64,000 nucleotides of DNA, from assembly GCA_003993805.1 (NCBI GenBank), contig RSEF01000020.1, forward strand, positions 468,975 through 532,974, read 5' to 3'. Below the pieces are notes generated by a model that did no database searches, was not told where the DNA came from, and was given only the letters and a program-made list of their open reading frames with translations. The position numbers and the translations under genes are program-made. This DNA is from Himantopus leucocephalus. Taxonomy: Eukaryota > Chordata > Aves > Charadriiformes > Recurvirostridae. This document shows positions 22,241 to 34,820 of the stretch, piece after piece. Numbering within the stretch: the stretch's first letter is position 1; every line of letters begins with the position of its first letter.

Positions 22241-25200
22241 AAAAGCCACCTGCTATTCATGTGTTAATCGCATGATCGGTGATCCAAGCTCACATGCATC
22301 AATGCTCGCTGTGTCAGTCGGCTCCTTTGAGGGTTTTCAGAGATTGAAACTAGAAGAGTCCCCAACCTGGCTACGTCTCAGGCCTTTACCTCCTCCAGAG
22401 CCTGCACCGAACCACCGCCAGTCCACTCAGGGGGCCGAGCGCTCCCGTCACACCTTCTCACCCCCATAGCTGCTTGACAGAGCCATCTGCTTTGCACCTT
22501 TCTTGGCAAGTCTGAGGAAAGACCAGAAGTTAATGTTGTCTTGCAGGCCAGTGGGTGTTTTAGGTCTTTTTTAATAAGATGAGAAGCACTTCAGGTGTGA
22601 TGCGTTCATAGGTTTAACGGTTCGGAGTACTCCTGTACCAGCATTTCAGCAGGGCTTTACTTTCCCGCAGTGTTGCTCATTTGGAGGGTTTGAGAACGGT
22701 CTGCAACACCCCCTGGCAGAGCAGCTAAGGGCTAGGTACAGCTTGTAACAACCTGTGTTAGGATCTGTTACACGCACTGTGCTATCCAAGGCCACGGACC
22801 CATGTGCAGAGACCCCCACTGTCACGGAAAAGCATCCACCAGCTGGGCTAAAGAAAAGGAGAAGCAGAAAGGAGGAGAGGACGGAACACGCGGGATGTGG
22901 GCGCTGCCAAGCTGACAATGCAGATTTCCAAATCAACGTGATTGTCTTCATTTGTGAGGAACTCCGTGAAAGAATTGAAGCCAACAGGGTGCGATGGACG
23001 GAAAAGCAATTGTTAAAACTCGATGTCCTTTTTCCTTTGCCTTATGCACTTGACTTGAGGGATGGGAACAGGCCGATGAGGGAACTGGGAGAACGTGCTG
23101 TGCACCTGGAAGCTTGTCAGCTTTTCCCAATTAGATGTAACCCAACTTGTTTACCTCCATCTGGGATCTGCCATACAATCAGATGGGAAAGAAGTGAAAA
23201 GGGATCATCTGTGCATTGCCGAGGCTCTTGCAAACCAGCCCTTGCCCAAGTCGCTGCCCTTCACCTTCCTCTGTATTTCTCTTCTCTTCTCACTTGATCA
23301 TCTCCAAGGTGCGTTGCTAGTTGCAGGAGCAGTGTCTTTTCCCCCGCCAGACCTGTGCCATGGTACCTAGTTCACCTTTTCCAACTGCGGTAATATGCTG
23401 GAGCACAAACATCCCCACTGCAACGGGGAATCACAGGCAGGGTGTTTGCTGCCATCAGCAAGGTTTGCATGAATTATTTGTAGTTGTTTTGTCTCTCTTC
23501 AGCTTTGGGAACAGTCCAGCCAGAAGGAAATCGTTAAGTGTTGGGAAAAAGAATGCAAGTGTTTAAAATTTGGCTGTTCACAGCAATGGGTTGTCTGCAA
23601 CGTTAACCGGTGAGGTTGGCAGCTCTTGCCAGGGATACTGGAGCTCTGCCTTCCTAGCGAGGTGTTCCCATGGAAAGCTGCCCGAGAACCGTGGGCTTCA
23701 GCAGTGACCTGTCACAGACGCAGGGGACAACATGTGAGCCGTTACAGAAAGCAATGCGTTGGAGTGAGTCCAGAGCAGCTGGCTCTCTGCTCCCGGGCTG
23801 TGTGTCTGGAGCAGTGTCACATCCTCTGTTTTGTGCGGAACCATCCAAGGCCTTGAGCAAGAGGTAATACACTGGGCTGCACTGGGCTGTGTGACTGCTG
23901 CTCCAGAGGTCGTGTGACCGTGAAGCGGAGGCATTCTGACAATTACATTTGCACAGAAATCCCGGGAATTAAAGATTTAAGCACTCAGTGTAAAAGTGCC
24001 AAGCCCACAAACCTCACCTCTTTTGGCTCCGTAGCTAGCAAAGATCTTGCTACGCAGGGGCCCATTTTACATAGCACCTCTCAAATCCTTCATTTAACCT
24101 CTGCCTCAATCTCGAAGTTTAGGGGAGGGTAACAGGGGCAGAGCAGGGCTCCTAAAACAGCAGTGAGGATACTGAACATTCCCCATTGAACTTTGTAGTT
24201 CAGGGAAAAAAAATGGATAATTCTCTAGTGGGGAATTTCAGTGGGCCAAGATATCACAGTACCAGGACGTTCACACTGTCCAGGCTGGGGCAGTATGGTT
24301 AGCCGTGAGAAACCCACCTTTGAAATGGAATTATTTCTGTCTCTCCCCTCCTTTGTGTGGAGGCACTGACTAAGAAGTCAGTAAAGATGGTACAAAGCTT
24401 TTCCACCTCCAGCTGCCTACTGGTTACTGACGTAAGTCCAGGTCATCTACTCACTGATCAACAGCTCAGAACCACACAACCACCTTCACTGGTTACTCCT
24501 TCAAAGACTCACTGTTGACAGAAGCCAAACTGAAGAGGCTCAGGTTCCCAAATTCTCAGACTGCAGCCAGAAATAAAAGCAAGTTAGATTTAGTGATCCG
24601 GTCTCGACAAAGCTGTATTTGGAACAAGGCTCGGTTAATATGTCATTGCCATAATAACAGCCTGGAGCTGAGACCAACTGGTGTACTCAGTATAGAGAGA
24701 TTAGTCCAAACACAACCGCCACATGTCGTCAGGAGCCCCAGTTGCAGAGAGAATGTAACCAAGGAGAGCTCAAACCCTTTCTTTCAAGATTTAAAAGAAA
24801 TTCTGGCCAGAACTGCCCATTCAGAGAGGAGCGCGAAGGATACACAACATCTCGTTGTAGTTTAAAAAAAATAAAAGAAGAAAAGCAAAGATTTAAAAAG
24901 GAATAAAAGGAGTATGACTGCTGTGGATGTAGGCGACTGTGGGAGGCAGCAATGAGGCTGCTGGAAAAGCTTTTCAGCAAAGCAGGGGGGTCAGTGCAAT
25001 CCCTGCCCCTTTTCCATCACCAGAGGTCCCTCGCTCTCGGAGCCAGAAGTGCTGCAATGACTCAGCCAAAGTGACCTTTCAGGAGCTCTCTGGGGTTCAC
25101 AAATTTCTTGATTAACTGTCACTTTAACATTTTTTTTAGGTTGCTGCTCTAATTGTTGTATTTAGATAAGCCCTGAAGCTGTTAATACTTTCCCGGACAA

Positions 25201-27960
25201 TGGGATCACACATTCAGGCATGACATCGGTTGCATCCTGGTGGCAGATTAACCTGGCTAACGAAACAGTAATGAAACATGTTGCTATCGATTCCCTCCCC
25301 TCTCCTTGCTGAGGGCAATCGCTTTGTCTTTGCTCAGAGTGCGTTCACTTTGACTTCTGCATATCTCTGTGATTTTAATATATCAAAGAGCCTAATAGCA
25401 ATTTTGATGTGGCAGCAAATTTACAGCCAGACCTGCAGTATTCAAGACAATATTTGCAACTGAATATACTGGTGCATCTTCACTCATTTATAACAAACAC
25501 ATGGGGTTTGTTCTGATCAAGCAGAATATCAGCTTTCAAGTCCTTTATACCAAAATGTTGGGTCAGATCCAGGATGCCAAGGACACAGGCTGAGCATTCA
25601 CAGCTGTCAGCCCCGGTTCTTTCCTCCTTTTCAAGCAAAGGAAAACCAGGCAGGTCTGTAACAGCTGGAGCAAGGAGAGACTGGAAAGGCAAAGTGGGTT
25701 ATGAAAAGCAGCTCTGTAGATCACACTCTCTTTTATTGTCTGTGTCTTCCTCTATGGGAGGCCAGTGGGACAACACGGTCTCCGAGGAAAACAGATCTCT
25801 GACTTCGGTTGGGGTCTGCCTCGCCGGCCTTTGCGAAGAGCAGCGAGGGAGTACATTACCCAGCTCAGCACTGTCTCAGCTGAGAGAGGACAAGGAAAGC
25901 AGAGAAAAACAAAGCACACGCTTCCTTGGGTGGGCTCCTTCCAGCCACCCAGGAACTGCCGGTCACCCACTGCCTTTGGGAGCAGGACCGTGGGTGCAGG
26001 AGCTGCTGCTGCTCGGCACCGTGCCTTCTCCGAGCATCTCCGGCACCCCTCTCCTGCCCTTGCGCAGTCCTTGCCAGCAGGCAGCTATGGTGGTACCACA
26101 CACTGTTGTTTTGACGTATGTGGCTCCTTTCTTTTGCTTCAGCATTTGCTGCCAGCGTGATAAAGCGGTCGGTTTGTATGACGGATGCTCCCTCTCCTTG
26201 CGTGGTTAGACAGGAGTGTTAGTGTGTTGGAAGAAAACAAAGCTGCTTTTTGGCTGGCAGCTGCTGAACTGTACCGTGCCTTTGTGTGCGGCGGGGACTG
26301 CTACAGCAGTGTTTTTCTCAGCCATTTCATCAGATTTAGTTGTTTTTGAGGCAAGTGTGTGTTTTCAGGCAAAAACCAGATGCAGAGAAGGCCTGTGAGC
26401 AGCCCTGCTCTGACCCAGGCACTGGGAACCCATTTCCACTCCATCCCTGAGCAGCGAACCCCCACCCTGCTCCCCCTCCACCACCCATGCACTCTTCCTG
26501 GACTAAACTTCCTCCAGGCTCAGGGACCAGCTTGCACACCAGAGTTTCCAGTGGAGGGATGAAGAAACATCCTGTGACTGCCCAGCCAGCTGGGACCTTG
26601 GCCTCAGGGGGGGGTTGTGTAGAGCGATGTGTGTGGGTCCTATAGAGCACCCGAGCAGCCCTTCCCAACTTCTGAGCTTTCCTGGAGCATCAGGTCCACC
26701 CGCAGACCTGTCCTCTCCTGGCATCAGCCTCTCATGCCCGATCCAGCCCTGGGGCACCACAGAGGAGGTGTCTGAGGCTTTGTCCTGTCTTTCCCCCTAT
26801 CTTTCACCAGGAATGTGGAGAAAAGACACGTGGTGTTGTGTAGTGCTACACACTGTAGATTCCACAGAGGTTTCCTGTTACGTGGGCTATTGCAGATGGT
26901 GGAGGCGGCTACAGAGCCATGGGAAGCAGAGCGGCAGAGCCCGTGAGCACTCGTGTGTCAAATCTTGCCAATCTTCTTGCATTGTAGAAGCTCAGTGTTG
27001 TTTTAAACCACCGAAGTATGAATTTAGATTCCGAAGTATGAATTTAGATTCCGTACTCCTTGGAAATAAAGGCGGCAGGAATACAGAATCCACCTTGGTG
27101 TGTGCAGTTTTAGTTACAGTGAACATACTTCTTGCTTTGAAGTTATGGAATTGAAAATTTGTCCTGTGACAAGTTTTCTGTCCGTCCCTGCTGCGTAACA
27201 GAAGACAGCAGTGCTGTCCTTAGAGCAGGGAGCAGCCCTCACTTGGAAAACCAATGCTAAGCTGAAACCAGGTAAGAGTCCGGATCAGTATTTTTCCAGA
27301 TAATCCTCAGAAGGGACAGGAGGGAACGGGCTAAATGAACACATAAGATTTAAAGTCAGGTGAGTTGCAACCTGCTCCACAAAACATCAACCAAACTTGT
27401 GGACAGCTTGATCCTGGTCCGAACCAATGCAGCCAAACCAACACCAGCCCTGGGAAGTGCGGGATTGTCGCTTCCATCATTGGGTAGCCCTGGATGACAT
27501 CTAGAAGTGCTCCTCTTCCTACTCCATTAATTCTGTGGATATTCATTCGTGTTGAAGGAACGCTGTTAGTTCCTGGGAGTTCCCCACAGAAAGTCTGTTT
27601 AAGGGCTGATTGCTGGAAAGCGTCACGTTGCCACCTGGGGTTTCAGCTGCAATGGCAGGGATTAAGTCCGGCATGAGGAACAAAGAGGGCAATGTGTAAA
27701 AGCAGATTAAAGGAAAATTAAAGCATGGCTTACTCTGCAGCTGTATTTCCATGTCCCCACTGGGTTGAACTGTTGGAGGGCTACAAGGCGGTGGCAGAGG
27801 GGTCGGTTGGATGTGTGTGGCAGGGCACTTGGGACGGGTCATCTGGGAGGAGCCCACGCGCCTCTGTGCCGATCTCACCTGCGCTGCACAGGGGAGCAAG
27901 GGCTGTAACGTCCACCTGCCCTCTGCTCCTCTGTCAGCTCCTCAGTGGGGAGGACACCAC
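22241..27960. other. Intergenic sequence, no supported gene
   Basis: No splice-bounded exons or conserved protein segments were recognised. Open frames of up to 211 codons (for example 22755-23297 and 25574-26209, plus) read as unstructured, low-information sequence and have overlapping frames on the other strand. A perfect 20-base tandem duplication sits at 27011-27050. GC content rises toward the right. Confidence 0.45.
27011..27050 (+). repeat. 20-base perfect tandem duplication
   Basis: The unit ccgaagtatgaatttagatt occurs twice in direct succession, followed by the first three bases of a third copy. It is a small local duplication with no visible function. Confidence 0.95.
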
Positions 27961-27989
27961 GCGTGCAAAGAGAAGCCTGCAGGGAAGGG

Positions 27990-28215
27990 ACTTCTCTTGT
28001 TGCGAAAAGGATTTCCTTGTCTCAAGGGTGGTGAGCCCCTGGCGCAGGTTGCCCCGAGAAGCTGTGGCTGCCCCATCCCTGGAGGTGTTCAAGGCCAGGT
28101 TGGACGGGGCTTGGAGCAACCTGGGCTGGTGGGAGGTGTCCCTGCCCAGGGCAGGGGGGTGGGAACGAGATGAGCTTTAAGGTCCCTTCCAACCCAAACT
28201 GTTCTGCGATTCTCT
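27990..28215 (+). mobile_element. CR1 LINE 3' end, sense
   Basis: Recognisable from aagggtggtgagcccctggc through ctggaggtgttcaaggcca to the terminal ggtcccttccaacccaaact. This is the standard CR1 3' tail. It is severely 5'-truncated and non-coding. Confidence 0.93.
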
Positions 28216-30311
28216 CTGGAAGGAGCCACTGGGGAATGACATGCCCTTCCCAGCCAAATCTTACAAGTGAAATTAACCCAAATGTCCTACTAATGTCATT
28301 CTCCCTTCAGTGAGAGGTCTGAGCTACATTTTGTACAGCTTTTGTTACTTTGTGAATATAGTCATTTTTAGCACTATTAGGGGTTGCACTAACACACTCC
28401 CTGTTGAAACAGGCAAGGGGAAGGGTCTGTTTTTCTTTCCCAAATGGCAAACCGAAGTAGAGAGAGGCGAAGCCGTTTGCCCTAAATGAGCTGGGAGCGA
28501 ATCTTCAGACCCCGAGCCCAGCTCCACCATCCTAATCCCCTGGTTCCCTCTGCTTGGGACCCACTAATTAAAAACAAGCGTCATTTTCTCAGAGGCTGGA
28601 GAGACAAGTGGAAGATTGTCATAGAAAAGGAAAGGCCACCAAGCCAAAACAGGGTGACTGACTCATGCCCATTACTGGAAAATGAGAGCCCTGAGCCCTG
28701 CCAGCAGCTCTTGGCGCACCCAGCACGGAGCAACCTGTGCCTTACGGGGGAGCCTGAGCTGGAGAAAGAAAGAAAAATGTGTAGACTGCAGGGACAGCAA
28801 ATGTGTGTACCTCCCCATGGTGCCATCCCCTCCTCATCCCCAGGATTTTGGCCGTGGTGGCTCCTCGCAGCGCAGCTTTCCCTCCTGGTGTGAAGCGGGA
28901 GGACATGCCCAGAGTGAAGGGTGTCTTGAGCCCTGCACGAAAAAGACATCACGCTTGTATGGACGATGAGGATATCCACCATTACGGTGGTGTGGATCGA
29001 CACTGCCAGGTAGTGACCGCCCGCTCCAATGCCTTCTTTTTGGTCGTGTCCCTCCTTCTGAGCAGCCACAGGAAAGCTGCTGGCGTTACCCTGGGGGAAT
29101 CCCTGCATTTGCCCAAAAAAACCCTGCTGTTTCCACCTGCTTCCTCACGTCAGGTGAGGTTTATAGCAGTTCTCTGTCCTGGCAGATGTTGCTCTGCCAC
29201 AGGAGAAACCAGATCAAGGAGAGACGTCAGAGGTCTCTCACAAAGAGCTGGATCTCTGCCTAACCATCAAACAGCTTGTTTTGAACATTAAACCTTTTGA
29301 TTTACGGATTTATTTAGCTTTAAAGACACGTGCCTCTTTTTTTCAGACTTGAGGAAGACTCAGAGTGCCCAAAGCCTGTTTTTTTCCGCTTCAACAAGTT
29401 ACCTCTCTCTACAAACCCCACCGCTCCTGCTTTCACATGGATTTGCCGGAATTCCCACTGGTTACGTGCCTGTCATAACACTTAATACATCTTATTTTGT
29501 GGGCTAAGATGGACTTTACATCTGTTCCATACATTGAAGTTATTAATTCTATATATACCCAAGCATACCCGCGTCCTACTAGCATTTTAGGTTGGACCTT
29601 TTGAACCACTAATTGGTTTTTATTTGCATACCTATTACTGCGAAAAGCCTGGCTGTAGAAAACACTACCAGGTGTGAGGGATTTGGGAGCCCAGGTCTGG
29701 TCAGCTCTCGACTCGATGTGTTCCGTGACCATTGGGCTTTGGGGGACAAGAGCCAGGCTAAAATAGGGGTTTCTTCTTGTTCTCTCACGACCTGAAGTAC
29801 AGCAGTGCCTTCTGCGCGGGATGCGCCGGGCTGGCGAGGATGCTGAGGAGGGGATGGGGACAGGCTCGTTCCCCCCCAGCTGGGGCCAGAGCTCGCTGCC
29901 CCACAGCAACGCCTTCTTGCAGGTGCTGCTTTGCCTCTGCCGGGCTGCAAACCAAATGTTTGCTTTACATTTGAATTCGTTCGTTCCTCTTGATGCTAAA
30001 GCCGGAGTTTGCAGGGAGCTCAGTGGCGGCTGAGAGCTCACCCCATGGTGGGGGTGCCGCAGCCTGACCCACAGTGTGAGCACTCTGCTGTCACCCCAGG
30101 TGGGTGCAGGATGTCCAACATCTTACTGGGACCGTTGTCTGGGGCACCGCATGGACCCCTGAGCTGCTCCGGCTTTTTGAGACTCCCCCAGGCACGGCTG
30201 TCCTGCTGCAAAACTGCGCAAAAGCTCTGCATCTACCCCCACCCTCCGCCCTGTTTCTGTCCTCTCTGGGGATGAGGAGCAGAGGAGTCTCCCCAAAACC
30301 ACGTCCCCACA
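28216..30311. other. Intergenic sequence, no supported gene
   Basis: Mixed GC content and overlapping open frames on both strands (the longest is 216 codons at 30083-29433, minus), none with a recognisable domain or splice structure. Confidence 0.45.
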
Positions 30312-30525
30312 TACAGAATCCCAGAATGACAGAAAGGTGGGGGTTGGAAGGGCCCTCTGGAGCTCACCCAGTGCCACCCCCTGCCAGAGCAGGGTCACCT
30401 CCAGCAGTGGCACAGGACGGCGTCCAGTTGGGTTTGGAATGGCTCCGCAGTGGGAGACTCCCCCACCTCTCTGGGCAGCCTGTGCCACTGCTCTGCCACC
30501 CTCAAAGGGAAGATAGGACATAAAT
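30312..30525 (-). mobile_element. CR1 LINE 3' end, antisense
   Basis: The plus strand begins with cagaatcccagaatgacaga, the reverse complement of the CR1 terminus. It continues with ggaagggccctctggagct and the stretch with gagactcccccacctctctg to about 30525. It is a 5'-truncated copy inserted in reverse. Confidence 0.9.
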
Positions 30526-33500
30526 GGTCCTTCACTGGGGACTACCCTAGCCCACGCTGCCTCCTGGAGAAGGGGCTGCCCCCGGCTTGAAAATATGCTG
30601 GAGTTTTTAATTAGAAAACTTTGCAGGTGAGGATATGGCTGGAACAGTGCCTCCCTCTGCCCATGCCACCCTGACGTGTCGGAGCCCCCTGTGGCCCCAG
30701 CTCCTCCAGGTGATGGGTGAATCCGGAGATGCTGGGACCATGGTCTGTGCAGTGCTCCTGGGCTGCGAGCAGCTCCTGTGCCGATGGGGTGGGTTGCATC
30801 AGACGGGCTTCCCAGGGTGACCGCACAACCTCCGGGGTGGCAAACATCCATCTCACGTGACAAACCCCACCAGACCCCACGGGCAGGGCCAGAGCCACAT
30901 GCTCATGTTTTCTTCCCCGGCAGCGGGTGCAGCTCAGGGTGTTCCTCACCCCAAGGCCTCGTCCAGATGCTCTCAGGCTTTTAGGGCTGTGAAAAAAAGA
31001 TCTCTTCCCTCCTCCAGCCCTGATTTGAGGTGGTGGCCAGGAGCAAACCAGCTCAGGGAACAACCTGGGATTGTTTTGCCCAGCATGGCCTGTACCGCTG
31101 GCTGAGCTGGGGCGGGAGGTGCTGGCACCATCGTGTCTCATGCCATCGCTGCCACGGCTGCGTGTGCCTGATGGCACCTGGGTGGGCTGGCACTGGGAGG
31201 CAGCAGCGTGGGTGAGGTGGGCCCTCCGAGCAGAGGGCTCCCAGCTCCCTCTCCTGGTGCCAGGAGACCACTGAGGGCTGGATCCTTGCAGGGCTGAGGG
31301 TGGTCCTGCCCGGGGAAGAGGTCACCCCAACCCTGAGTGCTCCTGGGGGTCTCCCCATGGCACCACCATGCTGGGGATGGAGCCTCCCGTCACAGGTGGG
31401 AGGGGGTGTCAGGCTGAAAAGGAGGGGACAGGCATTCCCAGGGAAAGGGCAGAAGTTCGGTCAAGGTGGGATGGTGCCGGCAGGAGGCACTGGGCAATGC
31501 TTTGGGGAGCAGGGCTGGAGGGGAGCCGGTGGCTGGTGCTGAGGAGCGTGGTGCTCAGACCTGCCGGTGACTCAGCCGGTGACCTCTGACCATCCTGCCT
31601 CCCCAGGCCTGAACCTGGGGCCATCCGCGGTCACGCATGAAGCCTTCGTGATGCATAACTTGCCTGGCCATGACTCTGTCACCGCTCCGGATGCTCAGCA
31701 CGGCTGCTGGGTGCTCAGCCTTGTGACCTGCTCTCTGAGAGGAGTCACCCCCCGGGCTGTTTTGTCCTGTAGGACCTGGCTCTTTGAAGTCAACACCCAG
31801 CCTGTCGTGTGGTGTGTGACTCGGCTGCCGGCGGCCCCGGGGACCCTTCCCTCGTGCCGATCACGTGTGTCCTGAGCTGCTGACCACAGCCCCATGCTCT
31901 CCCCACCCTGTGGCCGCGTGGCGGGTGCAGGGCCTGGGGTGCTCAGCAAGGCAGAAGGTTTTGCTGCTGCCTCTCACGAGGAGGTTCATGGCCCTGAGGG
32001 CAAGCGCCTGCCATCGCGCGCTGGGTAAAGGGAGTGTTGGGGGTCTCTGACAGCATCGGGGACTCCCCACCCCTGAGCTGTGAGCTCTGGGGAAGCAGTC
32101 GGGTGTTTCTGGCCACTGTTTGGAAAACTGTGTCCTCCCCATCACCGCCACGCCGGAGCATCCCTGTACCCAGAGCTGCAGTGCCGCAGCCCTGCCCTGC
32201 ACCCCCTCCCTGACCCAGCCAAGCGCCCCCCACCCTGTGTCCTGCCGGGTGAGGATGAGAGCACCGGGGTGCGCCCTGTCCTGCTGGGACGGACCCTGTC
32301 CCATCGGGATGCACCCACTGCCTGCCTCTACCTGTGGTGGCTATTGCTGACCTCGCGGTGGGGGGACCACAGGGGCGCAGGGGGGAGTGGAGCATCAGCC
32401 CCCGTGGGGCTGGGGGTCACAGCCCTCCCCGGGTGGGGGGGTTGTTCCAGGTGTCGGTGCCACCCCAGCACCTCTGCTACCTGTGTGCCGGGCACGTCGT
32501 GCCATGCTCCAGAGACCGCCGGCATGGCTGCCACAGTAACCACGGTGGTGTGCGGCGGGGCAAGAGAGGGCGAGTGCAAGCTGGGCACTGTCCCCACCAG
32601 CCTGGCACCCCTGTGTCCTCCCACCCACACACTGACGAGACTTCCCACCTGCTGCAAACAGGCGGGGTGACATGGCAGGGAGGACAGACGGACAGACCCT
32701 GGGGGTTCCCGGCTCCACTCCCCCGGCACTGCACCACTTGCTTTGCTGCGCCCCCCGGGGAGCCGCAGGGCACCGGTGGGTTTGATGGCCACGGCGGGGA
32801 CACACGTCCAGGTGATGTGGCCAAGGAGGGACCGGCCCAGACTGCACTGGGTGTTTGCAGGAAGCTCTGAGGAGGTGCTGTCCCTCACCCAAACCTGTCT
32901 CTCCAGCTCCTCGCCACCACCCCCTGGCTCTGGCTCTACTCGCCTGGCTGGATTGCTCAGGCCAGCTCTCCCCAGTTTTTGTCCCCAGGGTGATCCCTGG
33001 TGTTTTGGCCAGTGCCCGCCCTGGCTTGGCTGCCTGCACGCACGGCGGCAGGAGGCAGTGGGAAGTTCTGCTGGACATGGTCCTCACCGCTGCATGGCCC
33101 CCGGCACAGCCCCAGCCGTGCCGTACCGCTGCCACCCCGTTGTGCATGGAGGGGACCCCGACACGGGTGCTGACCCTCTCGCTCACCTCTGCTGCTGCCA
33201 GACCTCAGGGCAGCAGGGCAGGGGTGCACCGCCCTCCTTGGGGTGTCGGTCAAATTAATTTGTCTTCATTCCACGCCAGCTTTATTTCTTCAGATCGCTG
33301 ACGGAAAGAGGCGGCGATGAAAACACCACCTTTAGCTTCCTGGTTATAGGGTGGCACAGGAGCAGGTGGAGTCCCACTGCCTTCGCAAGTATCTTCCTAA
33401 AGAGGAGCACGTCTGAGAATGCTCCTCTGTAATGGCAACCTCTTGAACCGGCCCCACTGATGCCAGCCCCAGTGGTGGAATTACAATATTCTGGCGCCAT

Positions 33501-34511
33501 CCCAATTGCAGCGTTTGGGATGCTGAACCAGGCGCATCTATAATACTTCATCGCAACCAAAAGCACATTTCTATCCTCTCTGTTGCTTTTCCACATCTTC
33601 CCGCCACCACGGGGGAGGTCAGGCCTGGCAGTTGGCTCTGTCTCCAGCTTTACCTTCGCACCAGTTCAGTACATCCCCCCTTGCCCAACACCCTGTGTAC
33701 CCGGGGCAGGAGAGCGGAGCTGGCACCGGCGCCTGTGCCTACCCCAGCTGCAATCACAGCCGGCTCTTGCATCACCTCCCCGGCAGCCTTCACTTGCAGA
33801 AGAGCAGGAAGTGAAAAGGGTTGGGTTTTGTTTTTTCAAACGACCCGAGTTATACACAAACACACACACAAATTATCCAACTGGGGCAAAATGGGGTTTG
33901 CAGGAGAAGTGGGAGCCTTTCATCTGAGTGTCTGATGGCTCAGAGGTGAAGAGGTTTGTAGCCAGAAAAGCAGTAGCGCTCCTAAACATGCTCCTTCTGC
34001 TGCTGCTCTGGTGCCATTGCTTTCATTCGGATGAGACCAGGGGAAGAACTTATTGAAATAAAATTCCTGTCTATGGCTCGCCTGGGAAGGGATGCTGCGG
34101 AGCTGCCTCGGGGGCTGTCACAGGCACTTGGGGTTGTTGGTGCAGGGACAGGAGCTGGGGTGAAGGCTATGAGGGTGATTTTTCCCACTGGACCCATGCT
34201 TTGGTCCCCCTCGTTGTGGATAATCCCCTAACAACCTCACCGGTGTCTGTCCTCGCTCAGGGGAGCGTTTGCCTAAGGTTAACCTCCCCCTGGGCACACG
34301 GGCACGATCCCACGCTGGTGCGGCTGCCCGGGTGGCAGTGCAGGAGGGAAGCAGTGCCGGGGGAGTTATTCCCGGTGCTGCCTGGCTTCAGCCCAGCTGG
34401 CTCCGGACACCAGCCGTGCATGTGCTTTGCTGGATGCGTGTCACGGTGCCCTCAGTGAGGCAGAACGGAGCCCCGTAACTTTGAGAAGCGGGTGGCCGGA
34501 GGAGGAGGAGG
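30526..34511. other. GC-rich sequence, no supported gene
   Basis: Very GC-rich, with long overlapping open frames in all six frames. These are expected from base composition; none shows a domain, conserved motif or consistent splice sites. The stretch ends at the 100-N gap in a short (gga)n run. Confidence 0.45.
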
Positions 34512-34611
34512 NNNNNNNNNNNNNNNNNNNNNNNNNNNNNNNNNNNNNNNNNNNNNNNNNNNNNNNNNNNNNNNNNNNNNNNNNNNNNNNNNNNNNNNNN
34601 NNNNNNNNNNN
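34512..34611. other. Assembly gap of 100 N, likely misjoin
   Basis: A run of exactly 100 unknown bases, the usual placeholder for a gap of unknown size. Plus-strand PIGU exons begin 209 bases to its right, while PIGU exons 1-2 lie on its left in the opposite orientation. The right border is the cut-off tail of a CR1 element. See the findings on PIGU. Confidence 0.99.
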
Positions 34612-34655
34612 TTCAAGGTCCCTTCCAACCTAAACCATTCTATGATTCTGTTTGG
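34612..34655 (+). mobile_element. CR1 LINE 3' terminus cut by the gap
   Basis: The contig starts with ttcaaggtcccttccaacct and a following attctatgattctg, the last bases of a sense CR1 copy. The rest of the element must lie in the gap, so the contig broke inside a high-copy repeat. Confidence 0.92.
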
Positions 34656-34820
34656 GAATGGAGAGAGGGGTTTTGTTCTCTTTGTACAGCACCTCACATA
34701 ACATGAGTTTTGGTTCACACCTGGGGCTCGTATATACTGTTCCACATACTGGAAATCCTGAGTAATAAGAAATAATGACTTTCCTCATCTGACAATCTTT
34801 GGTCATTCTCCCTTGTTCAG

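Noticed and set aside
22755..23297. Open frame of 180 codons on the plus strand
   Set aside because: No recognisable domain, no upstream promoter or splice signals that I could see, and an overlapping frame on the other strand. It could be part of a non-coding transcript, but there is no evidence.
25574..26209. Open frame of 211 codons on the plus strand
   Set aside because: The composition is like random GC-rich sequence, other frames are open over the same bases, and there is no family resemblance.
30123..33301. Many long open frames on both strands between 30 and 33.3 kb
   Set aside because: GC-rich composition removes stop codons from every frame. The translations are low-information, overlap each other, and partly run over a CR1 copy.
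16093..34511. TP53INP2 head to head with PIGU, as in mammals
   Set aside because: No start exon or LIR-containing exon of TP53INP2 could be found in the expected orientation.
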